Source of the DNA: Planctomycetota bacterium
Lineage (GTDB): Bacteria > Planctomycetota > UBA1135 > GCA-002748355
Direction of reading: 5' to 3'
NCBI GenBank assembly: GCA_027021385.1
Contig: JALUUL010000086.1
Span: 143,485 to 207,484 of the forward strand
DNA length: 64,000 nt
Made by a program: the position numbers and the translations under genes. Position 1 is the first letter of the stretch. Each line of letters begins with the position of its first letter. This document shows positions 7,999 to 17,099 of the stretch, in pieces. The notes under the pieces are model-generated. The model was not told the DNA's origin, made no database searches, and saw only the letters and a list, made by a program, of their open reading frames with translations.

Positions 7999-9450
7999 TC
8001 AGTCCCTCGGAAGGATCCGGAAGCCGCGGAAACGGCCCTTTCGGGCCTTCTCGAGACGATACCGGGCGAGGATCGACTCCCGGAACTCGGGAAAGCGCGA
8101 CCCGAGGTATTCCCAGCCCTCCGCGCTCACGAGGAGGGTCTGCCCTTCCGCGAGCCTCCGGTCGAGATCCCGGGGGAGGGTCTCCGTGGCGAGCCTTCGC
8201 ATCGCCTCGGGGTCCCGCTTTCCGCCCTCCAGGAGTTGGACCGCGATTCCCCGAAGAGGCAGGAACTCGAGACCGTGGTCGTAGTCGAGGTGCAGGCAGC
8301 GCAGGCCGTCCTCGGCGATGACGAGAGTCCTCGGCCCGCCGAGGGCGGCGGCGTCGGCCGCCCATTCCCAGGGGGGATCCGGGTGCCGGGAGACCCAGGT
8401 CGTCGCGAGATGGACGGCGACCGCGCCCTGGAACATGCCGAGGAAGAGGGCGATCCGGAGGAGGATGGGGCCGGGGGGGGATGCGAGGAGCACGGTCCAG
8501 AGGAGGAGGACCGGGAGGTAGTAGGCCCCGTATTCCTCGACCGGCCAGTTCCCGAAGAGGAGGAGATAGGGGAGCAGGCCGAGGAGGGCGAGGGCGATCC
8601 TCCCCCCTCCGAAACGCCGCCCGGCGGCGGGCAGGAGGAGCCAGAGGGCCGGCGCCGCGAGGAGGACCTCCTCTCCGAGGTAGCGGATCCATTCCGCCGG
8701 ACTCTTGGCCTGCATCGTCCGCAGCGCGAAGGCCAGGCTCCGGTCCTTTAGATAGGCGGGTCCGCCCCCGAGAAGATCGGCCTTGATCCAGGGGTCGGCG
8801 AACTTGAAGGCGAGGGTCGGGAGGAAGAGGAGGGCGAGGTCGAGGAAGGCACCCGATCGCAACGCGAATCCCCCCCCGCTCAAACGGCTCCAGGAGAGAA
8901 GGAAGAGGGCGGGAAGAAGGAGGGCGAAGCTCGAATGGCTTGCGAAGGCGGCCGCGAGGACGAGTCCCGCCAGGGCGCGCGAGGTCCTCCCCCCGGCGAG
9001 CGCCCTGTCGAGGGCGAGGAGGGCCGCGGCGACCCAGAAGAAATGGTGGGCGTGGTTCTCGACCTGGGTCGCGTAGAAGACGACGACCGGGGAGGAAGCC
9101 AGAAGGAAGGTCCAGAGCCCGCCCGGCGGTTCCCGGCCGCCCCTGAGGGAACGGGAGTCGAGGAGGAGCCGATGGCAGAGCGCGAGTCCCCCCGCCATGC
9201 AGACCCCGGAGAACCAGAAGGCGGCGCGCGCCTCGGAGGCTCCCAGAAGGACGAGGGGGCGGGTGAAGAGAAAGAGGTCGGGAAGGTAGAGGAGATGGTG
9301 AGCGAGGAAGTTCCGGTCGCGGAGCCAGACGAGATAGGTGATCCCGTCCCCGTAGGGCTGTTCCTGGGCGAGGAGCAGGAAGGCCGCGAGGGCGAGGAGG
9401 AAGACCGTCCGGGCGCCCTTCGGCCTCGAGGGTCTCGGATTCCGGGTCAA
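7999..9450 (-). CDS. Polytopic membrane protein, GT-C glycosyltransferase-like
   Basis: 483 residues with about ten hydrophobic segments over the first 330 residues, then a soluble C-terminal tail (about 350-483). The first loop has an acidic motif (YGDGITYLVWL) after helix one, where GT-C enzymes place catalytic acidic residues, and VVFYATQVENHAHHFFWVAA resembles the membrane regions of lipid-linked sugar transferases. I infer a GT-C-type transferase using a lipid-linked sugar, but no family match is certain. The start is TTG 9450, overlapping the rubrerythrin stop as TTGA, so translation is probably coupled. It is last in a three-gene operon with the SDR and rubrerythrin genes. Confidence 0.5.
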   Translation of the reverse strand: MTRNPRPSRPKGARTVFLLALAAFLLLAQEQPYGDGITYLVWLRDRNFLAHHLLYLPDLFLFTRPLVLLGASEARAAFWFSGVCMAGGLALCHRLLLDSRSLRGGREPPGGLWTFLLASSPVVVFYATQVENHAHHFFWVAAALLALDRALAGGRTSRALAGLVLAAAFASHSSFALLLPALFLLSWSRLSGGGFALRSGAFLDLALLFLPTLAFKFADPWIKADLLGGGPAYLKDRSLAFALRTMQAKSPAEWIRYLGEEVLLAAPALWLLLPAAGRRFGGGRIALALLGLLPYLLLFGNWPVEEYGAYYLPVLLLWTVLLASPPGPILLRIALFLGMFQGAVAVHLATTWVSRHPDPPWEWAADAAALGGPRTLVIAEDGLRCLHLDYDHGLEFLPLRGIAVQLLEGGKRDPEAMRRLATETLPRDLDRRLAEGQTLLVSAEGWEYLGSRFPEFRESILARYRLEKARKGRFRGFRILPRD

Positions 9451-9878
9451 GACCTTCGTTTTTCCAGGCGCTCCAGAGCGCTGCGGAAGGTGTCCGCGTG
9501 GGAGTCCTCGGCCCGGGCGAGGCTGTCGAACCAGGCGGCGATCTCGGTGAAACCCTCCTTGCGCGCCTCCTCCGCCATCCGGGGGTAGATCTCCCGGTTC
9601 TCCTCGAGTTCGAGTTCCATCGCGACCTCGAGGTTCTCGCGGGTCGTTCCGATCGGTTTTCCGGTCGTCGGCTCGCCGTGGTCCTTCAGGAAATCGAGGT
9701 GGCCCAGCGCGTGTCCGGTTTCCCCTTCCGCGGCCTCGAGGAAGGTCTCGGAGATCTCCTCGAATCCTTCGAGGGCCGCCCTCCTGGAGAAATAGAGATA
9801 GAGGCGGTTCGCCCTGGCTTCGCGGGAGAAGGCATCCACCAGGTTCTGGAAGGTTTGGGTTTCACGGAAGTCGGTCAT
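9447..9878 (-). CDS. Rubrerythrin-type ferritin-like diiron protein
   Basis: 143 residues, a four-helix bundle carrying the diiron ligand pattern of rubrerythrin. Glu lies in FSREARANRLYLYF, ExxH in EGETGHALGH, Glu residues in ELEENREIYPRMAEEA, and a second ExxH in RAEDSHADTF. The C-terminal rubredoxin domain of classical rubrerythrins is absent; the protein ends at EKRRS. Such proteins reduce hydrogen peroxide or store iron in the cytoplasm. ATG 9878 overlaps the SDR stop (ATGA) and the stop overlaps the next gene (TTGA), so the three genes are one coupled operon. Electron donor is not evident from the neighbourhood. Confidence 0.88.
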   Translation of the reverse strand: MTDFRETQTFQNLVDAFSREARANRLYLYFSRRAALEGFEEISETFLEAAEGETGHALGHLDFLKDHGEPTTGKPIGTTRENLEVAMELELEENREIYPRMAEEARKEGFTEIAAWFDSLARAEDSHADTFRSALERLEKRRS

Positions 9879-10657
9879 CGCATCGATTCCTCGCGGTGGA
9901 GGTGCCAGGGATCCGCCTGAGCGGTCGGCATGACCAGGATCTCGTCGAGGTTCACGTGGGGGGGGCGGGTGGCGGCGAAGAGGACGCAGGCGGCGACATC
10001 CTCGGCCTCGAGGGGCCGGAAGCCCTCGTAGACTCCGGAGGCTTTCGTCTCGTCTCCGCGGAACCGGACGAGGCTGAACTCGGTTTCGACCATGCCGGGA
10101 TCCACGGAAGTCACGCGGATCCCCTTGCCGAGGGTCTCGAGCCGGAGGGCCCGGCAGAGGGATTGGAGGGCCCGCTTCGTCGCGCAATAGACCGATCCGC
10201 CCGCGTAGGCCTGACGGCCCGCGATGGACCCGATCATGACGATGTGTCCGCGGCCCCGTTCCTCCATCCCGGGAAGGAATGTGCGGACCATGTGGAGCAC
10301 CCCGACCAGATTGGTTTCGATCATCTCCCGCCAGGCCTCGCCCTCCCCTTCGTCCAGGCGTTCGACGAGACGCGCGAGCCCCGCGTTGTTGACCAGGCAG
10401 TCCGGCGGGCCGAGAGTCTCCAGGAGTCCGTTCCGGAAGGCGGCGACCGATTTCCGGTCCGTGACGTCGAGGACCCGATGGAAGACCCTCGGCGCTCCGG
10501 CCGCCTCGAGTTCTCCGCGGAGGGTTTCGAGCCGGTCGGCGCGACGCGCTCCGACAGCGACCGACCAACCCTCCGCCGCGAAGGCCAGGGCGCAGGCCCG
10601 GCCGATTCCCGCGGAGGCGCCGGTGATCAGGACGAGAGGATCCTCGACTTGCCGCAT
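9875..10657 (-). CDS. Short-chain dehydrogenase/reductase, YdfG-like
   Basis: 260 residues, a classical SDR. The cofactor motif is GASAGIG (residues 13-19), with Arg residues after strand two (GARRADR) that favour NADP. NNAG, a catalytic Ser in IGSIAGRQ and YCATK supply the active site. PGMVETEFSLVRF resembles the 3-hydroxy acid dehydrogenase YdfG group, though the substrate is not determinable here. It is the first gene of a coupled operon with rubrerythrin and a membrane protein. The ATG has no obvious Shine-Dalgarno; TAGAAC lies six bases upstream, a pattern discussed among the findings as possible leaderless initiation. Confidence 0.85.
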   Translation of the reverse strand: MRQVEDPLVLITGASAGIGRACALAFAAEGWSVAVGARRADRLETLRGELEAAGAPRVFHRVLDVTDRKSVAAFRNGLLETLGPPDCLVNNAGLARLVERLDEGEGEAWREMIETNLVGVLHMVRTFLPGMEERGRGHIVMIGSIAGRQAYAGGSVYCATKRALQSLCRALRLETLGKGIRVTSVDPGMVETEFSLVRFRGDETKASGVYEGFRPLEAEDVAACVLFAATRPPHVNLDEILVMPTAQADPWHLHREESMR

Positions 10658-10770
10658 GCCATGGTTCTAGCGGGAAAGCGGGTCCGGGTGGAGGGGGGAC
10701 CGGGAATCCCCGAGCGGAACGGGGACGGGTGCGACGAAGGACGCGGAAGGGAAGGGGAGTGGGCTCCGGG

Positions 10771-12018
10771 TCAACCCCCGCGCATCTGCTTCAGCTTCTC
10801 GATCGCGCTGAGGACCCGGACCGTCCGGCCGGGATCCGTCGCGGGTTCGGCGGAGGGTTTCGAGGCCTGTGCTGCCTCTCCCGCGGTCGCTGCGGGTTCC
10901 GGGGAAGTCCGCGGGAGACCTCCTCCGCCCTCCCGAACGGGAACGGGGGACGATGCGCAGGCCTCGAGGCCTCGGACGGCGTCGAGCACTTCCCGCAGGC
11001 TCGCCTCGATCGGTCCCAGGTCGACGGGGACCTCGCGGGCATCGGGCCTCTCCTCGGTGAGGGCGGCCTTCAGGGATTCGAAGCGCTTCTCCAGATCGGC
11101 TTCCCGTTCCTTCCGGTCCTCGTCGAGGCGCTGTCCGATCTTGATTCCGGCGTTGTTCGCCTTCTCCTCGATGAAGGGTTTGATTTCGTCGAGGAGATGG
11201 TCCCGGCTCTGGTGGAGCTGCTCCTCGAGAGCGTCCGTGTGCCCTCGGAGGATTTCGATCATGCCCTCCCATTTCTTCTCCGAGGTCACGAGATTCTCGG
11301 CCATGGCCTTCTCAACGGCCCGGATCTCCTGGTTCACATCTTCGATCTTCTGCTCGATGTCGCTCAGGCGCGTGACGACGTCGAGGAGGGGCTTGTTGAA
11401 CATGCGCATCGCCTTGTTCAGGTTCGCGATCATGTTCTCTAGCTTCTTGAGGCTCAGGTTCAGTTGCTGGTCGTCGACCGGAACGGTTTCCTCGAGTCTC
11501 CTGCCGACCTCCTCCGCGCTCTTTTCCAGCCTGCAATCGACCCGGGCGACCAGGTCCTCGAGGTCCTCCCTGATCCTTCGGGCGACCGGGTCGCTCCTCC
11601 TCTGTGCGAGCACGAGCCCGCAGAGGACGAGTCCTCCGAGCAGGAGGGAGGAAGGCTCGAAACCCCAGCCGGTCAGGAAGGAGGCGAAGGAGGAATCCCC
11701 CTTCGAAAGCCCCAGGTAGATCCCGCAGGCCGTGAAGACGATTCCGGCGAGGAGGACCGGGATCCTCATGCCCGATCCGGACTCCGGATCCCCCGCGACG
11801 GAGGTCTCCGGAGGGGAGTCGAAGTCGGAGGCCTCCGGTTCCCCGTCGGGGTCGAGGTAGTCTTCGTACCCGCCGGGATCCTCGAGATCAGGATCCTCGC
11901 ATCCGGGATCGTCGAACCCCCGGTCCTCCCGCGCGGGCGACTCCTCCTCCGATCCGCCGAAGAACGAATCCAGGGATTCCTTGAGATCGTTGGTTTCCTC
12001 GTCCCGTTCCCGTGCCAT
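10771..12018 (-). CDS. Membrane-anchored coiled-coil protein of unknown function
   Basis: 415 residues. The first 85 are strongly acidic and disordered. Two hydrophobic segments follow (IPVLLAGIVFTACGIYLGL near 86-105 and SLLLGGLVLCGLVLA near 123-138). A long helical region (about 145-330) has heptad-like patterning (KKLENMIANLNKAMRMFN, DIEQKIEDVNQEIRAVEK). A Pro/Ala-rich stretch leads to a short C-terminal helix (VLSAIEKLKQMRGG). Both termini should be cytoplasmic if the two segments form a hairpin. The coiled coil suggests a scaffold or oligomeric structural role, but nothing identifies a pathway. GGAG precedes ATG 12018. The in-frame extension upstream to 12579 has no coding character. Confidence 0.7.
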   Translation of the reverse strand: MARERDEETNDLKESLDSFFGGSEEESPAREDRGFDDPGCEDPDLEDPGGYEDYLDPDGEPEASDFDSPPETSVAGDPESGSGMRIPVLLAGIVFTACGIYLGLSKGDSSFASFLTGWGFEPSSLLLGGLVLCGLVLAQRRSDPVARRIREDLEDLVARVDCRLEKSAEEVGRRLEETVPVDDQQLNLSLKKLENMIANLNKAMRMFNKPLLDVVTRLSDIEQKIEDVNQEIRAVEKAMAENLVTSEKKWEGMIEILRGHTDALEEQLHQSRDHLLDEIKPFIEEKANNAGIKIGQRLDEDRKEREADLEKRFESLKAALTEERPDAREVPVDLGPIEASLREVLDAVRGLEACASSPVPVREGGGGLPRTSPEPAATAGEAAQASKPSAEPATDPGRTVRVLSAIEKLKQMRGG

Positions 12019-12328
12019 CTTGCAGCTCCGCTCGGTCTCGTCTTCCCCCTTCGTCGGGGACCCTGTTCCTCTATCGGTCGAATTCCGCTCGAGCTGATGG
12101 ATCGACGGGGGAGGGGCAGGGGCCGCCGGCCGGGAGGAAGAGGAAGGGGAAGGAAACTCCGATGGGAGGGGACCCGGAGTCCTTGCATTCCCCCGTTCCC
12201 CTCCCTTTGCTGGTCGGAAGCCGCGCTCTCCGCGTGACGGGAGCGCTTTCCTTTTGGACCGGCGAGGGCCGTTCCGACCGGTCCCGGTCCCCGCGTCTCG
12301 CGAACCGAAATCCAGTCCCGGAATCTCG
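12019..12328. other. Divergent intergenic region between coiled-coil gene and ptsI
   Basis: About 310 bases separate two divergent start codons. I see no convincing ORF, RNA gene, long repeat or consensus promoter pair here. It must hold the promoters for both directions. Read-through frames exist on both strands but lack starts with Shine-Dalgarno sequences. Confidence 0.5.
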
Positions 12329-14050
12329 ATGTCGACCGAACTCAAGGCCGTCGCCGCCGCCCCAGGAATCGCGATCGCCCCCGTCATCCACATGCGGACG
12401 GCCGGGGAGTTCGTTCCGACGGAGCGGCTCGCCCCGGACCGGGTCGACGAGGAGTGCGACCGTTTTCTCAAGGCCGTCGAGCGCGCGGAGGAGGCCCTCC
12501 GGGCCTTGATGGCCGGTTTCTCCAAACAGCTCGCGAAGAAGGAGGAGGGGATCTTCGCCGCCCACCTGGCCCTCCTCAAGGATCCGGGCCTTCTCCAGGA
12601 GGTTCAGGACCGGATCCGGAATCGTCATGTCAACGCGGAAGTCGCGCTGCAACAGGTCGTGGCGAGGTACGAGGGCATCTTCGAGTCGATGGACAACCCG
12701 ACCCTGCGGCAGAGGGCCGGGGACATCCGCGATCTCGGCCGTCAGGTCATGAACGCTCTCCTCGAGAGGAGCCGCGAGGAAATCGTGGGGATGGACCGCG
12801 ATCACCTCCTGGCCGTCGACGAGTTCCTTCCGAGCGACATCGCGCAGATCGACACGAACAAGGTACAGGGGATCCTGATGGGGGAGGGCGGGAAGTATTC
12901 CCACGGGGCGATCCTTGCGCGTTCCCTGGGAATCCCCTGCCTCGTGGGTCTGGAGAGGCATCTCGCCAGGATCCAGACCGGAACGCAGGCCATCCTCGAC
13001 GGTGACGCGGGAAAGCTCATCCTCGATCCGACCGAGGAGAGGATCCGGGAATACAGGAGGCTGATCGAGAAGCAGAAGGAGGCCGCGCGGAGGATCTTCG
13101 AGGTCCGTCTCTCCCCTTCAGTGACGACCGACGGCGTCCGGGTGCGGCTCTACTGCAACCTCGAGAGTCCGATGGAACTCGAGGGGCTGGAAACCGAACT
13201 CGTCGACGGGGTCGGCCTGTTCCGGACCGAGTTCGCCTTCATGGAGCGGAAGATGTTCCCCTCCGAGCAGGAGCAGTACGAACTCTACCGGACCGTCCTC
13301 GAGACGATGGAGGGGAAGAGGGTCACGTTCCGCACCCTCGACGTGGGGGGGGACAAGCCCCTCCCGTATCTCCGGACCCCCGTCGAACGGAATCCCGTCC
13401 TGGGCTGGCGCGGCATCCGCCTGAGCCTCCAATGGCAGGATCTCTTCTACACGCAGATTCGGGCGCTGGTGCGGGCTTCCGTCCACGGACAGGCCTCGAT
13501 CATGCTTCCGATGGTCACGAACGCCGAGGAGATGCGGGTCGCGCGCGAGATCATGGATCGGGTCGTCGAGGATCTGATCCGGAAGGGGGAGCCGGTCGGG
13601 AGCAATCTCCATTTCGGGGTCATGGTCGAGATTCCGGCCTTCGCGATGCTCGTGCCGAACGTCGCCCACTCCCTCGACTTCCTGAGCGTCGGCAGCAACG
13701 ATCTGGCTCAGTATTTTCTGGGGGTCGACCGCGACAACCCCCGGGTGTCCAAGCTCTACGACCCCTTCCATCCCGGATTCCTCCGCTTCCTCGGGCAGAT
13801 CGCGTCCCAGGCCGCGGAGGCCGGGATCCCGACCTCCCTGTGCGGGGAGATCGCCTCCGAACCCCTGTTGATCCCGGTCCTGGTGGGCATGGGGTTTCGG
13901 AGGTTCAGCATGTCGCCGGTCTTTCTGCCGCGGAGCAAGCTGGCGATCCGCTCCACTTCCCTGGAACTCGGCCGGGAACTCTTCACCGAGGTCTGCGCCC
14001 TTGCGACGGCGGAGGAGGTTCGGGATCATCTCCGTGCCAGGATCGCTTGA
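12329..14050 (+). CDS. ptsI: Phosphoenolpyruvate-protein phosphotransferase (PTS enzyme I)
   Basis: 573 residues, matching the usual length near 575. Enzyme I transfers phosphate from PEP to HPr. The phosphorylated His is His192 in GGKYSHGAILARSLGIPC. PEP-binding residues occur in GLFRTEFAFM, LDVGGDKPLPYL, NPVLGWRGIR and VEIPAF, and the active Cys in SLCGEIASEP. Domain order is the HPr-binding helices (about 35-145), the swivelling His domain (145-230) and the C-terminal barrel (255-573). No HPr, EII or HPr kinase gene is adjacent, so whether it feeds sugar uptake or a regulatory PTS is open. ATG 12329 was chosen because it matches the family N-terminus; an upstream TTG at 12254 would add 25 atypical residues. 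Confidence 0.95.
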   Translation: MSTELKAVAAAPGIAIAPVIHMRTAGEFVPTERLAPDRVDEECDRFLKAVERAEEALRALMAGFSKQLAKKEEGIFAAHLALLKDPGLLQEVQDRIRNRHVNAEVALQQVVARYEGIFESMDNPTLRQRAGDIRDLGRQVMNALLERSREEIVGMDRDHLLAVDEFLPSDIAQIDTNKVQGILMGEGGKYSHGAILARSLGIPCLVGLERHLARIQTGTQAILDGDAGKLILDPTEERIREYRRLIEKQKEAARRIFEVRLSPSVTTDGVRVRLYCNLESPMELEGLETELVDGVGLFRTEFAFMERKMFPSEQEQYELYRTVLETMEGKRVTFRTLDVGGDKPLPYLRTPVERNPVLGWRGIRLSLQWQDLFYTQIRALVRASVHGQASIMLPMVTNAEEMRVAREIMDRVVEDLIRKGEPVGSNLHFGVMVEIPAFAMLVPNVAHSLDFLSVGSNDLAQYFLGVDRDNPRVSKLYDPFHPGFLRFLGQIASQAAEAGIPTSLCGEIASEPLLIPVLVGMGFRRFSMSPVFLPRSKLAIRSTSLELGRELFTEVCALATAEEVRDHLRARIA

Positions 14051-14060
14051 ACGGAGGATC

Positions 14061-14762
14061 ATGCGCAAGCGCGGAAACTGGTCGGTGACGGACCTCACCA
14101 AGCTCCGGGCCCTTTTCGGAAGGAGGCCGATCCCGCAGCTCGCCCGCGAACTCCGCAGGACGGAGGAGACGATCCGCCAGAAGGCGGAAACGATGTTCGG
14201 GGGCCGCAGGAATCCCGGACCCTGTTCGGCCGAGGACGAGTCCGCGCTCCGCGAGATGGTGGGGATCAGCGACCTCGAGACGATGGCGCTCGTCCTGGGC
14301 AGGGAGGTGGAGGCCGTCACGGAGGTGTTGAGGACCTGGGCGGGTCGAAAGCGCCGCGGGCGCTACCAGCGCTGGGAGATCGAGTTCTTGAAGAACTTCG
14401 GCGCCTCCCGGCCGGATTGGGCTCTGGCCCTGGTGCTCGGAAGGGAGATCGCGGCCGTCCGCAGGAAGGCGGCCGAACTCGGCTTGGGTAAGGACCGGCG
14501 CCTCGTCGAGGTGCCCTTGCCGGGGATCGAGAAGATCGTGGTCCTGGAACCCCGGCCCCCCCGGAGGATGCCGCGATGGTCCCCCTCCGAGGTGGAGACC
14601 TTGAAGCGCCTCTTTCCGGAGACCCCGAACCTTCGGATCGCCCGCGTCCTCGGCCGCAGCATCAGTTCGGTCGTCGCCAAGGCCAACGAACTCAGGCTGC
14701 GCAAGTCGAAACGCCGGCTCACCGAGATGGGAAGGGAGAACGCGGGAAAGCGCGGGGTCTGA
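14061..14762 (+). CDS. DNA-binding protein with four tandem Myb/SANT-like HTH repeats
   Basis: 233 residues. Four units of about 40 residues share a pattern: an aromatic or acidic opening helix, then an [L/I]A-x-x-LxR turn, then a recognition-like helix. They are near residues 7-45 (NWSVTDLTKLRALF, IPQLARELRRTEETIRQKA), 56-93 (AEDESALREM, MALVLGREVEAVTEVLRTW), 102-141 (YQRWEIEFLKNFG, LALVLGREIAAVRRKAAEL) and 173-213 (RWSPSEVETLKRLF, IARVLGRSISSVVAKANEL). Each resembles a three-helix Myb/SANT or GcrA-type unit, so sequence-specific DNA binding is likely. The tail is basic. GGAGG sits four bases before ATG 14061, ten bases after ptsI, so the two are probably co-transcribed. Confidence 0.7.
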   Translation: MRKRGNWSVTDLTKLRALFGRRPIPQLARELRRTEETIRQKAETMFGGRRNPGPCSAEDESALREMVGISDLETMALVLGREVEAVTEVLRTWAGRKRRGRYQRWEIEFLKNFGASRPDWALALVLGREIAAVRRKAAELGLGKDRRLVEVPLPGIEKIVVLEPRPPRRMPRWSPSEVETLKRLFPETPNLRIARVLGRSISSVVAKANELRLRKSKRRLTEMGRENAGKRGV

Positions 14763-14986
14763 GCCGGGGGGAGGGGCCTGCCCTCCGCCCCGCGGACGGA
14801 GCGGATCCTTCCTCGAATCCGGGGTTTCGGAGCGACGGCCCGAGAGTTTCGCGAGGGATTCGGGCGAAGCGCTCAACCGGCGGGCGAGAGGGAACCGATA
14901 GAAGCCGCAACCGGTCCGGAGCAGGGAGATCGGAGAAGGTGTCTTCTCCGACTGCGCTCCAACGTCAGGAATCCTAAAGGTGTCAA

Positions 14987-15382
14987 ATGGATATCGTCGG
15001 GAAGAAGAGTCAAGGTCTTTCCGTTACCTGCCTCGAAAAGGACAAGGTGGTCATCCTTTCCTTCAATGATCGCAGCCTGAACTTCTACGTGACGGATGCG
15101 CTGAAGGAGAGCCTGAAGGAAATGATCAACGGGAAGATCGACGAAGGTTACCAGTACTTCCTGCTCAACATGGAGAACGTGAAGATCATCGACTCCTGCG
15201 GAGTGGGGTTGGTCATCGCCGCCAACAACTTGACGGCCTCGAGAGACGCCAAGCTCTACCTGACCAACATCAAGCCCTTCATCATCAAGATCTTCGACAT
15301 CATGCGGATCTCCAAGCACCTCAACCTCTACGAGTCCGAGGACGAGGCGCTCCAGGCGATCCAGAAGAACGGGCAGGATTGA
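14987..15382 (+). CDS. STAS-domain anti-sigma factor antagonist
   Basis: 131 residues, a single STAS domain of the SpoIIAA/RsbV type. The phosphorylatable Ser is in VKIIDSCGVGLVIAA, following the beta strand YQYFLLNMENV. Such antagonists, when dephosphorylated, bind a kinase anti-sigma factor and release the sigma factor, or act within a stressosome-like switch. No RsbW kinase or PP2C phosphatase is adjacent; instead the next genes are a histidine kinase, a response regulator and an HD protein, suggesting a mixed signalling cluster. AAAGG at 14976-14980 precedes ATG 14987. Codon usage is slightly less GC-biased than its neighbours (for example AATGATCGCAGC), as in many small abundant proteins. 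Confidence 0.88.
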   Translation: MDIVGKKSQGLSVTCLEKDKVVILSFNDRSLNFYVTDALKESLKEMINGKIDEGYQYFLLNMENVKIIDSCGVGLVIAANNLTASRDAKLYLTNIKPFIIKIFDIMRISKHLNLYESEDEALQAIQKNGQD

Positions 15383-15388
15383 TCGGGA

Positions 15389-15407
15389 GCCGGTCTCCCC
15401 GACCGGC
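15389..15407 (+). terminator. Terminator-like hairpin after the STAS gene
   Basis: A perfect 7-bp stem, GCCGGTC at 15389-15395 and GACCGGC at 15401-15407, encloses a five-base loop seven bases after the STAS stop. There is no T tract, so it may only attenuate or be a processing site. Confidence 0.35.
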
Positions 15408-15479
15408 GGTCACGAGAAGCGATTCCGGACCCGCCGCGGGGATCCTATTTCCGGCGCCCGGATGGAGAGGCCTTCGGAC

Positions 15480-17099
15480 ATGACGCGAGGGACCGGACAG
15501 ATTCTCGTATTGGCGGAAGACCAGCCGGGCCTTGCCGCGCTGGAACTCTCCCTGCTCGATCGGGGTCTGCATGTCCTGAGGGCCGCTCCTTCCGGCGCCG
15601 TGCGGATGATGTCCGACCTGAGTCCCGATCTCGTCCTCGTGGATCCCACCCAGATCGAAGGACGGGCGGCGGAGATGCTCTCCGCCCCGGAGGCGGGAAT
15701 GATCCTGGTCGCCATGGTCGCAGCCCCTTCGCCGGGCCGGCTCAGGAGGGCGATGGAACTCGGAGCCAGGGATTTCCTCGTGCAGCCTTTGAGCGAGGAC
15801 GGAGAGCGCGAGGCGGAAGTCGTCATGCGCACTCTCGGACTCCACCGACGAAAAGGGGAGATGGCCAGGCGGAAGGAAGCGGAGTCCGTCTGGCGGTTGA
15901 AGAAGGAGATCACCGAACTCAAGGAGCGTTATCTCCGCCAGTGCAGGGCTTTCGACGAGTCCCAGGACGTCTTCTATCTCGATCTGTCGAGGATGATGAC
16001 GATCTTCGACAACATCATGGACGGGATCGTGTTCACGGACCCCGAGGGGCAGGTCACGTTGATGAACCCCGTCGCGGAGGACCTCCTCGGAGTAAAGTCC
16101 TTCGTCGCGATCGGCCGGCCGCTCTCGACCTGCGTGCGCGGCAAGGAACTCGTGGACGAGATCGTCCGGGAGCAGGAGCAATCGAGGGAGAGCGGGGAAC
16201 CCAGCGAATCCACCTTCGAGAGCCTGGGGCCCGGGGGGGCCGTCGAATACCACAAGATCCGGACGACGGCGGTCACCGACTACAGGGGGAGTTTCGCGGG
16301 GATCCTGACGGTCATCAAGGACGTGACGGCGGAATGCAAGTCCGACCAGATGAAGAACCAGTATCTCTCCATCGTCTCCCACGAACTCCGAACGCCTCTC
16401 ACCGGGATCAAGACCTTCGCGACGATGATGGGCAAGGGAGCCCTCGGGAAGCTTCCCGAAAACCAACAACGCGTGATCGACTCCATCCGGGAGCAGAGCC
16501 TGCGGCTCGAACACGAGATCGACAAACTGATCTCCCTCGGAAGGATCGAGTCGGGGGATTTCGCGATGGACCTCGAGGTCTTCCCGATCGACGAACTCTT
16601 GAGAATGGTCAGCGAACCCTTCCGCCAGACGGCGAGGGATCGGGGAATCGACCTCGTCTTGAACCTTCCCGAGGAGAGTCCTCTCGTGGAGGCCGACCGG
16701 GACGATCTCCGGAGAGCGCTCCAGGCCCTCGTCGAGAACGCGATCAAATTCACCCAGGACGGCGGAAAGGTGAGGATCTCCCTGGCGACCGACGCGGACG
16801 TCCTGCGGGTGAAGGTCGAGGACAACGGCCCCGGGATCGAGCCCAAACACAGGAAACGGATCTTCGAGAAGTACTTCCAGGTCGAGAACCCCCTGACCCG
16901 ACACCATGGCGGCGCGGGGCTTGGGCTCAGCGTCGCCCGGGGCGTCGCGGAGGCCCATGGAGGGTTCATCGAGGTCGAGAGCGAACCCGGCCGGGGAGCG
17001 GAATTCACGGTCTGCCTGCCGGTGTGGCGGGAAGACGAGGACTACGGGCGGAACGAAACGGAAACGGCGAGCCTCATCGGGGCTGACGAGGAGAGATGA
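15480..17099 (+). CDS. PAS-domain sensor histidine kinase with degenerate N-terminal receiver
   Basis: 539 residues. Residues 5-115 look like a receiver domain (ILVLAEDQPG, phosphoacceptor-position Asp55 in LVLVDPTQ). The conserved Lys is replaced by Gln102 in FLVQPLSED, so this receiver is probably altered or inactive. A helical linker (about 120-165) leads to a PAS domain (about 170-285: MDGIVFTDPEGQVTLMNPVA). The kinase core follows: His301 in SHELRTPLTG, N box LVENAIKFT, G1 VEDNGPGI and G2 GAGLGLSVARG. No membrane helix is present, so it is cytoplasmic. ATG 15480 follows GGAGAGG by nine bases; ATG 15462 is possible. The stop overlaps the response regulator start (ATGA), a coupled pair. 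Confidence 0.9.
   Translation: MTRGTGQILVLAEDQPGLAALELSLLDRGLHVLRAAPSGAVRMMSDLSPDLVLVDPTQIEGRAAEMLSAPEAGMILVAMVAAPSPGRLRRAMELGARDFLVQPLSEDGEREAEVVMRTLGLHRRKGEMARRKEAESVWRLKKEITELKERYLRQCRAFDESQDVFYLDLSRMMTIFDNIMDGIVFTDPEGQVTLMNPVAEDLLGVKSFVAIGRPLSTCVRGKELVDEIVREQEQSRESGEPSESTFESLGPGGAVEYHKIRTTAVTDYRGSFAGILTVIKDVTAECKSDQMKNQYLSIVSHELRTPLTGIKTFATMMGKGALGKLPENQQRVIDSIREQSLRLEHEIDKLISLGRIESGDFAMDLEVFPIDELLRMVSEPFRQTARDRGIDLVLNLPEESPLVEADRDDLRRALQALVENAIKFTQDGGKVRISLATDADVLRVKVEDNGPGIEPKHRKRIFEKYFQVENPLTRHHGGAGLGLSVARGVAEAHGGFIEVESEPGRGAEFTVCLPVWREDEDYGRNETETASLIGADEER

Noticed and set aside
9896..11719. A 607-codon plus-strand open frame across the SDR and coiled-coil genes
   Set aside because: It spans two opposite-strand genes with good starts and motifs, and has no recognisable domain.
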